Shown here one piece after another: positions 1 to 6,674 of a stretch of DNA of 6,794 nucleotides. Both the position numbers and the translations under genes were made by a program. The notes under the pieces are model-generated. The model searched no databases, was not told the DNA's origin, and saw only the letters and a program-made list of their open reading frames with translations. Within the stretch, counting starts at the first letter, position 1, and each line of letters begins with the position of its first letter. Where the stretch lies: contig NZ_QRNF01000074.1 in NCBI RefSeq assembly GCF_003474435.1, positions 1-6,794 on the forward strand, read 5' to 3'. The DNA comes from Ruminococcus sp. AF46-10NS (GTDB lineage Bacteria > Bacillota > Clostridia > Lachnospirales > Lachnospiraceae).

Positions 1-2
1 TG

Positions 3-173
3 TTGTCGGTTGCTTCATATAGTACACTGTCGTTATAATTATTAACCGGCAATGGAAAGAATGAGGAAATCGTATTGGATACCACAGATTACACTTCATG
101 TGCAGAGATTGAAGAAGCAAAGAAAGCGTTTTTCGAAACCAAAAGGAATCGAAAAACGCTTTTTCATATATGA
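3..173 (+). pseudogene. Possible remnant of a gene 3' end
   Basis: From base 51 to a TGA at 171-173, one plus-strand frame reads like a normal acidic protein tail (NGKNEEIVLDTTDY, then a stretch rich in E, A and K). Upstream the same frame stays open to the window edge except for a TAA at 36-38, and there is no start codon with a ribosome binding site. It could be the decayed end of a gene entering from the left, or chance. The frame runs through the terminator hairpin at 123-162, which argues against a functional gene. I do not recognise the product. Confidence 0.2.
123..164. terminator. Intrinsic terminator, probably bidirectional
   Basis: A perfect 14-bp inverted repeat (AAAGCGTTTTTCGA at 123-136, its complement at 149-162) surrounds a 12-base loop. 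On the plus strand it runs into TTTTT at 160-164. Read on the minus strand, the stem is followed by a pyrimidine-rich CTTTGCTTC. It lies about 45 bases past the stop of the anti-sigma-like gene, so it likely ends that operon and also stops any plus-strand transcript entering from the left. Confidence 0.75.
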
Positions 174-207
174 CATATAAAAAAATGGAATCATAAACGA
201 TAGCATA

Positions 208-1649
208 TTATTTGCGAATATCTACCAGTCCCTTTTTCAGTATATATTCCGAGAACTCATATGAAGCTCCGTCTCCAGTCACATTCAGATACAGATTTTT
301 GAGGTCACTTTCATTTACGATCCAGGCCATGTTCAGTTGTACACTTTCGCCTGGTTTTATAGAGGAAATATAGTTTCCACCGTTGCCATAATTTTCAGAG
401 ACACTATAATATACCATTTCTCCAGTCTTTGCCACGCCGGTCCAACTAATGTAGTCATAACCATCGCCGGCCTGTTCTGTTGAAATGTAAAGCTGTACTT
501 TTCCATTTTCTTTAGTCAGGGTCAGTAAAGCACCAAGATAAAGCATATGGTCGATTTCCTCATTTGAATGATTGGTATAGGTAACTGTAACATAGACCAG
601 TTTCTGATTCACTTCCTCTGACTTCACAATTTCATCCAGGGAATCGATTCCGTCGCCAGATTTCACATAATTCAATGTGTTTGTAGCTAGCTTTCCATCA
701 GCATCAATGGCTTCCGCCCATTCTTGTGGTATTTTGTCCGGATCGAGAAGCTGAAGATCATCAGAAATTTGAACAGAATCTACCTTTACAGAAATCGTTT
801 TTTCCAGATATTCACCATTTGTGTTTTCACCAATCACATCCAGATCAAAGGTGTCACCAATTTGGTAAATGGGTAGTTTTTTCTCATTTACAGAAGTACT
901 TATTTCATCATTATCATCTTCTGTCTTTTCAGATATCATCTCTCCGCTCCATGTAGGCAATCCGGCGGTCTTTACCATAGTCGTGTTTCCCTCAATCACC
1001 AGATTTTCTGCAACTTTTATGGCTTCATCCTTTGACACATCATCTCCGATGTAGATCATAAGCACACGATATAAATCCGGGCAGACAAGATAAATTCTCT
1101 GGTTAAGAGCCCCGTTTTCGGTAATGCTATTATATTTGAGATATATCCCTGGTATTTTCCAAATGTACGCTCTTCACTATCAATAACATTCTGATCCTGT
1201 ACTACCTGTCCCAGATCATTTTTATCCAACAGGACAAATGAAAAACTGAACCCGCCAGTCATGCCATGCTCAGGATATTGGAGATGGTACTCGTCAATCC
1301 AGCTCATGCCCTCCGGAACATATTTAGCAGACAGATCTACCTCTGGGACCTCATCTGGAAGCACGGTCTTCTTTGCTGCATCACCAGCATCAATTTTGAC
1401 TGAAACACCATAAGAACCCTGTTTTTCCAAAAACCAGTGATACAGATTTACTCCTGCATATACTGCCGTGGAAACTGCCAGCGCACACGCAGCTGCCACT
1501 GCGGCAACTTTCGGAGCTGTCCATCGTTTTCTTCTTCGCAGATTCGCCACTTTATTATCCGCCAGCTGCTTTGCTACCTCATTTTGAATCATATTATGGA
1601 TAAAATCCGGTGTTTCGGGAATATCGTTTTTCATATCTTCTAATCTCAT
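208..1649 (-). pseudogene. Anti-sigma-like membrane protein, frameshifted
   Basis: Second gene of the minus-strand operon. It likely tethers or inhibits the ECF sigma factor encoded just upstream. The intact protein would be about 480 residues: a cytoplasmic N-terminus (1-46) with a basic LRRRKRW stop-transfer patch, one membrane segment (about 47-67), an external domain with a YVPEGM motif (110-115) ending in VSKDEAIKVAENL that resembles DUF4367, an acidic Ser/Thr/Glu-rich linker, and a C-terminal beta-rich domain with VTVTYTNHS and IKPGESV motifs like DUF4352/DUF5067 proteins. The frame breaks near 1146-1149: after KYQG the first frame ends at 1056, while the frame one base away continues without a gap as IYLKYNSITENGALNQ and on to 208. 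One base is missing, possibly from the GGG run. Domain names are from memory of motif style. The break may be a real mutation or a sequencing error. Confidence 0.72.
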
Positions 1650-1662
1650 ATTGACACCTCCT
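1646..1662 (-). promoter_or_regulatory. Coupled start: RBS and ATGA overlap
   Basis: AGGAGGT (1662-1656 on the minus strand) sits six bases before the ATG at 1649-1647. In the restored frame the sigma gene ends at TGA 1648-1646, so stop and start overlap as ATGA. This fixes the anti-sigma start and implies translational coupling, typical for sigma/anti-sigma pairs that need matched amounts. Confidence 0.8.
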
Positions 1663-2124
1663 GTAATTCCTGCCTTAATTTTCCTCTTGCCCTTGCAAGT
1701 CTCTTTTGAACGGCACCTTCCGATATTTCAAGGATCTGGGCGATTTCTTTTACACTGAAATCTCTATATAGTATAGAATAACGGGTAAACGCAGTTCCTC
1801 TTTTAAGGAATTTACGGCTGTATACAATTCACTGTAATTCTTTGTTTTTTCTGATTCCGGTTCCTGTCTGTCAGCCAGATTTTCCAATGGGATAAATTTA
1901 CTGGATTTACGCACAAGGCTGTAACATTCGTTGATTAAGATACGGATTAACCAGGTCCGGGCATAGTTATCGTTTTTTAATGTGCCGACGTTGGAAAAAG
2001 CCTTCACAATTGTTTCTTGAATAGCATCTGCACAGTCATAGTCACTAAATAAAATTGTTTTTGCAGTTGAGTATAATTGTCTTTCTGAATCTAGGATCAG
2101 AGATCCAAGTTGTTCCTTTGTCAT
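1646..2124 (-). pseudogene. ECF-type RNA polymerase sigma factor, frameshifted
   Basis: An alternative sigma factor of the extracytoplasmic function type, which would direct RNA polymerase to a small stress regulon. The restored protein is 159 residues, normal for the family. Region 2 is about residues 25-75 (DYDCADAIQETIVKAF, then YARTWLIRILINECYSLVR). Region 4 is about 108-155, with LPVILYY, the helix-turn-helix DFSVKEIAQILEISEGAVQ and RLARARGKLRQEL. As given, the reading frame stops at 1750 after YYIEISV, losing the DNA-binding helix. Shifting at 1766-1770 restores YYYRDFSVKEIA through to a TGA at 1646, so one base (probably a T in CTATTATAG) is missing. The ATG at 2124 is preceded by GGTGGTG (2136-2130). 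Without the restored frame the product could not recognise a -35 element. Confidence 0.82.
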
Positions 2125-2356
2125 TTAAACACCACCTTTTTTTTGCCAGCCAGCATTTTCTTTACATCTATTAGACGTGCAGAAATCAAAAATATCCCTA
2201 ATAATTTATTCTTTTTCTTATAAATGGACAAGTTCGTGGTTTTGCACAAAAAAATGTCTACTTTCGATAGTATTCCATAATGAAAGCAATAAAACAAGCA
2301 TTTGCAAAGGGACATTGTTATAATTAAATTTGTTCATGGGTGTTATTTGTGATTAC
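2125..2356. other. Divergent intergenic region, sigma-gene side
   Basis: An AT-rich stretch upstream of the sigma gene that should hold its promoter. On the minus strand the best candidate is TTGTCC, 17 bases, TAAATT, which is weak. ECF operons are often autoregulated by a motif I cannot identify from one example. A 64-codon minus-strand frame (2315-2121) overlaps the sigma start but lacks a ribosome binding site and has low-complexity composition, so I do not call it a gene. Confidence 0.4.
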
Positions 2357-2400
2357 TTTCATGCTAATATGCTAATGTGCATTATCATATTAGCATGAAA
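2357..2400. repeat. 44-bp near-perfect palindrome, putative operator
   Basis: Perfect 15-base arms (TTTCATGCTAATATG at 2357-2371 and its complement at 2386-2400) continue inward past one mismatch (C2372/T2385) into a further 5-bp arm (TAATG at 2373-2377, CATTA at 2380-2384), leaving a 2-base centre. The left half also holds a tandem 8-mer, ATGCTAAT at 2361-2368 and 2369-2376. It has no T-run after it on either strand, so it is unlikely to be a terminator. It sits five bases before the response-regulator box, between divergent operons, which suits a protein-binding operator. Confidence 0.6.
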
Positions 2401-2404
2401 AAAA

Positions 2405-2426
2405 GTTAGGAAAATCTTAATAATTT
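2405..2426 (+). promoter_or_regulatory. Putative response-regulator box 1 (tandem 11-bp repeat)
   Basis: Two adjoining 11-base units, GTTAGGAAAAT (2405-2415) and CTTAATAATTT (2416-2426), share TTA at positions 2-4 and an A/T-rich end. The units are less alike than those at 4821-4842, but their position relative to the promoter is identical: the second unit begins 24 bases before the -35 and 49 bases before the -10. OmpR/PhoB-family regulators bind tandem repeats of about this period, so autoregulation by the gene downstream is inferred. Confidence 0.55.
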
Positions 2427-2439
2427 CTCATGCAATCCA

Positions 2440-2470
2440 TTGTGAATTTAGATGCTGTATTTGTTATACT
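2440..2470 (+). promoter_or_regulatory. Promoter of the response-regulator operon
   Basis: TTGTGA (2440-2445), a 19-base spacer and TATACT (2465-2470). TG at 2462-2463 gives an extended -10 (TGTTATACT), which helps offset the long spacer. Predicted start near 2477, giving a leader of about 28 bases before the ATG at 2505. The long spacer suits an activator-dependent promoter. Confidence 0.6.
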
Positions 2471-2504
2471 TAATCGAATACAAGCAAAAAGGAGAGTTGA
2501 AAAT

Positions 2505-3200
2505 ATGTCTGAAAAGATATTGATTATAGATGACGAGCAAGATATAGCGGATCTGTTGGAGGTCTACTTGAAAAACGAAAATTACGTCGTTTATAAATTT
2601 TACTGCGCAACGGATGCCATATCGTGTATTGAAAGCGGCGACATTGATCTTGCCATTCTGGATATTATGCTCCCGGATATGAACGGCTTTTCACTTTGCC
2701 AGCTTATCCGAAAGAAATACACTTATCCAATCATAATGCTAACGGCTAAAATTGAGGAAACGGATAAAATAACGGGGCTGACATTGGGCGCGGACGATTA
2801 TGTGACAAAACCTTTTCGCCCACTTGAAGTAGTTGCCAGAGTGAAAGCGCAGTTAAGACGTTACAAGAAATATTCGCCCGGTATCATCACAGAGAAAGTT
2901 CCATCGGAACTTTCCTATAACAAATTGTGCTTGAATGTTCAAACCCACGAATGTTTGTTGGATGGGGAACCTGTTTCTCTAACCCCGACAGAATTTTCTA
3001 TTCTCCACGTCCTTTTGTCAAGTGCTGGAAATGTTGTAAGCATTGAGGAACTGTTTCATGCGGTTTGGAAAGATGAATACTACTCTAAAAACAGCAGCAC
3101 AATTACTGTGCATATCCGGCATCTGCGCGAGAAACTGAACGATACTTCCGATACTCCGCAGTATATTAAAACGATTTGGGGTGTCGGCTACAAAATTTAA
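2505..3200 (+). CDS. VanR-family response regulator (OmpR/PhoB type)
   Basis: A DNA-binding response regulator, 231 residues, the usual length. The receiver domain (about 3-120) has the acidic pair D9/D10, the phospho-acceptor D53 in LAILDIMLPDMNG, T80 in IIMLTAK and the conserved K102 in VTKPF. The C-terminal winged helix (about 135-230) has LTPTEFSILHVLL, the recognition helix region SSTITVHIRHLREKL and the ending IKTIWGVGYKI. Sequence style is closest to VanR-type regulators. The start at 2505 is chosen because GGAG at 2491-2494 precedes it and it begins MSEKILIIDDE; an upstream in-frame start at 2430 would overlap the promoter. It is followed 16 bases later by the VanZ-family gene, then by the cognate kinase. 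Glycopeptide or other envelope stress sensing is inferred from family only; no van ligase genes are present. Confidence 0.93.
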   Translation: MSEKILIIDDEQDIADLLEVYLKNENYVVYKFYCATDAISCIESGDIDLAILDIMLPDMNGFSLCQLIRKKYTYPIIMLTAKIEETDKITGLTLGADDYVTKPFRPLEVVARVKAQLRRYKKYSPGIITEKVPSELSYNKLCLNVQTHECLLDGEPVSLTPTEFSILHVLLSSAGNVVSIEELFHAVWKDEYYSKNSSTITVHIRHLREKLNDTSDTPQYIKTIWGVGYKI

Positions 3201-3216
3201 GCGAAAGGAGAACGCT

Positions 3217-3726
3217 ATGAAGAGAAAATCAAATTGTTTGGCAACTATTTTATTCTTAATTTATCTGGCACTTCTGGTTTGGATCATACTGTTCAAACTA
3301 CAGTTTTCAATCAGTGATCTGGATAAAGTAAGGAGTATAAACCTTATTCCTTTTCACTATGACAAGGAAATTGGAGCAGCATTTCACTTAACAGAGGTAC
3401 TCGAAAATTTCTTGATTTTTGTTCCTATGGGCATTTATCTTCAAATGCTTCTGCCAAGAACAAAATTATATGTGAAGTTCATGCTGATTGCTGGAACAAG
3501 TTTTTTATTGGAAACTATGCAGTATATCTTAGCAGTCGGACGTTCTGATATTACTGATGTACTCACAAATACGGCAGGTGGTCTTTTGGGGCTTGCTGTA
3601 TATTCGATGGCAGCCCGGTTAATCGGAAATAGAATAAAAGCAAACAGACTGTTTTCCATTCTGGCAGGCATAGTAAGTGTTGTCGTGATTGGCCTACTTG
3701 GCTGTCTTCTGTTTGCTAATCGGTAG
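3217..3726 (+). CDS. VanZ-family membrane protein
   Basis: A small integral membrane protein of 169 residues matching the VanZ family, whose founding member raises teicoplanin resistance in enterococci by an unclear mechanism. Visible family motifs: INLIPF (41-46) after the first helix, NFLIFVPMGIYL (64-75), LLETMQYI (97-104) with E99 and Q102, and the GRSDITDVLTNTAGGLLG stretch (108-125). Predicted membrane helices are about 8-28, 62-80, 85-104, 115-133 and 146-165. ATG 3217 is preferred over the earlier in-frame GTG at 3181, which lies inside the regulator gene; GAAAGGAG at 3203-3210 supports it. The stop TAG (3724-3726) overlaps the kinase ribosome binding site. It sits between a regulator and its kinase, which are more often adjacent, suggesting recruitment into the operon. 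The drug specificity is unknown. Confidence 0.88.
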   Translation: MKRKSNCLATILFLIYLALLVWIILFKLQFSISDLDKVRSINLIPFHYDKEIGAAFHLTEVLENFLIFVPMGIYLQMLLPRTKLYVKFMLIAGTSFLLETMQYILAVGRSDITDVLTNTAGGLLGLAVYSMAARLIGNRIKANRLFSILAGIVSVVVIGLLGCLLFANR

Positions 3727-3739
3727 GAGGTGTATTCTC

Positions 3740-4803
3740 ATGTCGAAGAAAGAAATGACAACAGAAAAGCGCCTTAAAGTGCGCTTATACCTATCATTGC
3801 TGGTTTATACCGTTGTTGGATATGGTTTGACCCTTATCTTGGACTACATCTTTTCAAAATTTGACAACGGTATTTTTGCATGGCTCTACTGGCGGCTCGA
3901 TCTGCTTTTTATTTTGTATCTGATGATCGGCTTTGTATGTATTTTCAATTACTATTGGAAAAAACCGTGGGGCTATCTGGATGAAGTAATTGATGCGACC
4001 CAAACGGTCTATGAGCAGAACAATCATACCGTATCATTGTCTGACCCACTGAAAGAATTGGAGGCACAACTCAATCAAATCAAAATGTCTGTTCTGTTGA
4101 GCAAACGGGCTGCAAAGCAGGCAGAAGAAAAGAAAAATGAAATTATTATGTATCTGGCACATGATATACGCACCCCTCTCACAACGGTAATCGGCTATTT
4201 GAGCCTGCTCCATGAAGCCCCTGACATGCCTGAACAGCAAAAGGAAAAGTATGTAAAAGTTGCGTTGAATAAGGCAGAACGCCTTGAAAAGCTCATCAAT
4301 GAACTTTTTGAAATTACCAAGTACAATGCACATACGGTCATTATCAAAAAAGAAAATATAGATTTACATTGTTTGATTGCGCAGGTAATAGATGAAATAT
4401 ACCCGACACTCTCTGCAAATGGCAACACGGCGTATTTACTGCGGAGGACAACTTATCTGTGAACGCTGATCCCGAAAAGCTGGCGAGAGTTTTCAGTAAC
4501 CTTTTACGAAATGCAGCGTCATATAGCTACCCGCAGACAGAGATTACTATATCCGCCAAACGGTTAGAGCATGATATACAGATCACTTTTGAAAATCGTG
4601 GAAAAACAATTCCACAGGAACAGCTTAACAGTATATTTGAAAAATTCAATCGCTTGGATGATGCTCGGCTTTCTAATACAGGTGGTGCGGGGCTTGGCCT
4701 TTCTATTGCGGAAGAAATTATACATTTACATGGTGGAAAGATTACTGCATCCAGTCAAAATGAAACCATAGACTTTGTGATTACATTACCCCTTTCCGCT
4801 TAG
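3740..4803 (+). pseudogene. VanS-like sensor histidine kinase, frameshifted
   Basis: The partner kinase of the response regulator. The restored protein is 354 residues. Two membrane helices (about 15-37 and 53-71) flank an external loop of only about 15 residues, so it may sense its ligand in or near the membrane. A linker and coiled segment (80-133) lead to the dimerisation domain with phospho-acceptor H141 in YLAHDIRTPLTTVIGYL. The ATPase domain has the N box NLLRNAASYS (255-264), NRGKTIP (286-292), the F box IFEKFNRLD and the G2 box GGAGLGLS (315-322). The first frame stops at 4462 after RRTTYL. A shift at about 4438 (tta/act) gives AYLTAEDNLSVNADPEKL and continues to 4803, so one base is missing, likely an A in TTTAACT. 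Start ATG 3740 has AGGAGG at 3725-3730. As given, the kinase lacks its ATP-binding domain. I see no canonical slippery heptamer, so mutation or sequencing error is more likely than programmed shifting. Confidence 0.87.
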
Positions 4804-4842
4804 GAAAATAAGAATGTGATCTTAGGAATTACTTAGGAATTT
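4799..4842 (+). promoter_or_regulatory. Putative response-regulator box 2 (tandem 11-bp repeats)
   Basis: CTTAGGAATT occurs exactly twice, at 4821-4830 and 4832-4841, an 11-base period. A third partial copy, CTTAGGAAAA, begins at 4799, two periods upstream, and contains the kinase stop codon. Helical-turn-spaced direct repeats upstream of a -35 are the usual target of OmpR/PhoB regulators. The similar box at 2405-2426 lies in the same place relative to its promoter, so this is probably where the neighbouring regulator activates the transporter genes. Confidence 0.68.
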
Positions 4843-4855
4843 AAGCGTGTGATTT

Positions 4856-4886
4856 TTGAGATTGAAAAGCCTTTGTTCGGTACAAT
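4856..4886 (+). promoter_or_regulatory. Promoter of the ABC transporter genes
   Basis: TTGAGA (4856-4861), 19 bases, TACAAT (4881-4886). The -35 begins 24 bases after the start of the second repeat unit and 25 bases before the -10, exactly as in the regulator promoter. Predicted start near 4893, leaving a leader of about 50 bases with AAAGGAG before the ATG at 4943. The -10 lies in the loop of a terminator hairpin. Confidence 0.6.
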
Positions 4887-4907
4887 GATATCGAACAAGG
4901 GCTTTTT
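4865..4907 (+). terminator. Intrinsic terminator of the regulator-VanZ-kinase operon
   Basis: AAAAGCCTTTGTTCG (4865-4879) pairs with CGAACAAGGGCTTTT (4892-4906) over 15 bp with one G-U pair, a 12-base loop and TTTTT at 4903-4907. It would stop transcripts from the kinase operon. Transcripts begun at the nested promoter near 4893 would contain only the right arm and so would escape it. Confidence 0.8.
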
Positions 4908-4942
4908 ATTGTTCAGCTGAAGCAAAAGAAAGGAGTGTAAGC

Positions 4943-5830
4943 ATGGAACTGAAAATAGAGCATTTAAGCAAGCAGTTCAAAGACAAAACAGCAGTAAATG
5001 ATGTCAATCTGACGTTGACTCCCGGCGTTTGGGGACTTTTGGGGGCGAATGGTGCAGGGAAAACCACGCTCATGCGCATGATTGCTGATATTATGACACC
5101 AACCAACGGAGCGGTTTACTATGACGGAAAAGACATTCGAGAGTTAGGTGAAGTCTACCGAAGCAAGTTTGGCTTTCTACCGCAGGATTTTGGGTATCAC
5201 CGGGATTTTACGGTCAAAGATTATTTGGAGTATATGGCTGCGCTGAAAGATATTCCTACAAGGGCAACTACCAAAAAGATCAATTATTTGTTGGACATTC
5301 TTTCGCTCTCCGATGTGAAAAAGAAAAAAATCTCCAATCTGTCAGGCGGCATGAAGCGTCGTGTTGGTATTGCGCAGGCTATGTTGAACGACCCGGAGAT
5401 ACTTGTCATGGACGAACCGACAGCAGGACTTGATCCCGGAGAGCGCGTGCGTCTGCGGAATTTCATTTCCGAATTTTCGCATGATCGAATCGTGTTGATT
5501 TCCACCCATATCGTATCTGACATAGAATATATTTCTACGCGCAACGCAATTATGAAAGCCGGAGAAATTGTTGATGTCGGAACTACCGCAGAACTTGTCA
5601 AGCGGATTGAGGGCAAGGTTTGGAATTGCATAATTCCGACCTCAAAGCTGCCGGAATGTGAAATGCGGCTGCGCATTATCAATCAGCGAGGCGAAGATCA
5701 CAATCAGGTTTCTATTCGTTATCTGTCCGAACATTCGGAAATTGATGGGTCTGTTACAACGGAGCCACGATTGGAAGATCTGTATCTGTGGTTGTTCCCG
5801 CAGACAGACTTGGAAAAGGAGGACAGATAA
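4943..5830 (+). CDS. ABC transporter ATP-binding protein
   Basis: The cytoplasmic ATPase of an ABC exporter, 295 residues. Complete motif set: Walker A GANGAGKTT (34-42, K40), Q-loop FLPQDF (Q81), signature LSGGM (133-137), Walker B ILVMDE (153-158), D-loop GLDP (162-165) and H-loop STHI (H189). The C-terminal 75 residues form an accessory region ending in EPRLEDLYLWLF, seen in ATPases paired with ABC-2-type permeases. ATG 4943 has AAAGGAG about seven bases upstream. The stop at 5828-5830 is one base from the permease ATG, so the two are co-translated. Location behind a regulator box suggests induction by the adjacent two-component system, perhaps for antimicrobial peptide export or envelope protection. 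The substrate cannot be read from the sequence. Confidence 0.93.
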   Translation: MELKIEHLSKQFKDKTAVNDVNLTLTPGVWGLLGANGAGKTTLMRMIADIMTPTNGAVYYDGKDIRELGEVYRSKFGFLPQDFGYHRDFTVKDYLEYMAALKDIPTRATTKKINYLLDILSLSDVKKKKISNLSGGMKRRVGIAQAMLNDPEILVMDEPTAGLDPGERVRLRNFISEFSHDRIVLISTHIVSDIEYISTRNAIMKAGEIVDVGTTAELVKRIEGKVWNCIIPTSKLPECEMRLRIINQRGEDHNQVSIRYLSEHSEIDGSVTTEPRLEDLYLWLFPQTDLEKEDR

Positions 5831-5831
5831 T

Positions 5832-6674
5832 ATGCGGCTCTTTAGACTTGAACTAAAACGTATTTTGAAGTCACGGCGTACCATGATTTTACTTGCAATC
5901 GCACTTTTGCTTTCCGTAGCCATGGCATACCTGCCTATTTCATTTGAGGGTATTAACCGTCCAAACGAAGATGGCACGGTTACAGAATTAGATGGCTTGG
6001 CAGCTATCAAGTACAAACAAGATTTATATAAAACATCCGCTGGTGAAGTGACCCCGGATAGGATCAAATCGGCTTTGGAAACTTATCAAAGCTGCGTTCG
6101 AGAATATGGGCCGGTCGAGGAAGATGGCTTTCCTCTGACGGTATATATTGAAAAAATCGTCCCGTTCCGTCACTTGCTGATGGGTCTGTCCGAAGCGTTT
6201 GCTGATCCATCAACAGGCATTGGTGCTGATTTAATGGATATTGACCCGAATGACATTGACGGAGCCTATTACGAAAAGTGCGCAGAACATTTACAGGATG
6301 TCATGCGGAATGAGCAAAGAGAAAACGAAACCGCACAGCAGAAAGCTCTTGAAAAATATTCAGAACTTGATACGCCATTTTATCTTCATTCTGGAATTTC
6401 TAAAGATGCATTTGATTATATTGAGTTTTATATTTTGTTCCTTGCTATTTTGTGTGTGGCAATCGCAGCACCTACTTTCGCCGGAGAATATCAAACGGGC
6501 GGTGATAGCATCCTGCGAACCACCAAATATGGGCATAAACAATTAGCAATTACCAAAATTCTGGCGGCATTTACACTTTTCGTTGTTACTTTCCTTGTCG
6601 GGATCACGGTACAAATTCTGATTGAGATTTCACCTGTTTTAAGAAATTTAATAACTGTTATATTTTATTATTAA
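5832..6674 (+). pseudogene. ABC transporter permease, C-terminally truncated
   Basis: Membrane partner of the preceding ATPase. ATG 5832 has AAGGAGG at 5816-5822 and starts MRLFRLELKRILKSRRTMIL, a typical ABC-2 permease beginning. Predicted helices are about 17-35, 197-216 and 240-264, with a large external domain (about 36-195) and the loop GEYQTGGDSILRTTKYG (218-234) between helices two and three, a pattern common in this permease type. The frame ends at 6674 after 280 residues. From about residue 265 (near base 6624) the protein stops looking like a permease, and both other frames hit stops within a few codons, so no simple frameshift rescues it. The family usually has about three more helices. 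Probably an insertion or rearrangement cut the gene. It could also be a short but complete variant; I think that less likely. Confidence 0.7.

Noticed and set aside
2121..2315. 64-codon minus-strand frame overlapping the sigma start by ATGA
   Set aside because: No ribosome binding site before its ATG, low-complexity K/F/L-rich composition, and it covers the expected sigma promoter region.
2357..2400. Palindrome as an intrinsic terminator
   Set aside because: No run of Ts follows on either strand; the plus side is followed by As, and no gene ends near it.
2430..2504. 25-residue N-terminal extension of the response regulator
   Set aside because: It would overlap the -35 and -10; the ATG at 2505 has a good ribosome binding site and the family-typical beginning.
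4430..4445. Programmed -1 ribosomal frameshift in the kinase
   Set aside because: No X_XXY_YYZ slippery heptamer at the shift and no obvious reason to make a kinase lacking its ATPase domain.
2505..4803. A functional vancomycin resistance cluster
   Set aside because: Only VanR-, VanZ- and VanS-like genes are present; no vanH, ligase or vanX genes, and the kinase is broken as given.
5284..5682. 132-codon open frame on the strand opposite the ABC ATPase
   Set aside because: It lies wholly within a gene whose motifs are complete, and its product shows no recognisable domain; opposite-strand shadow of a real gene.
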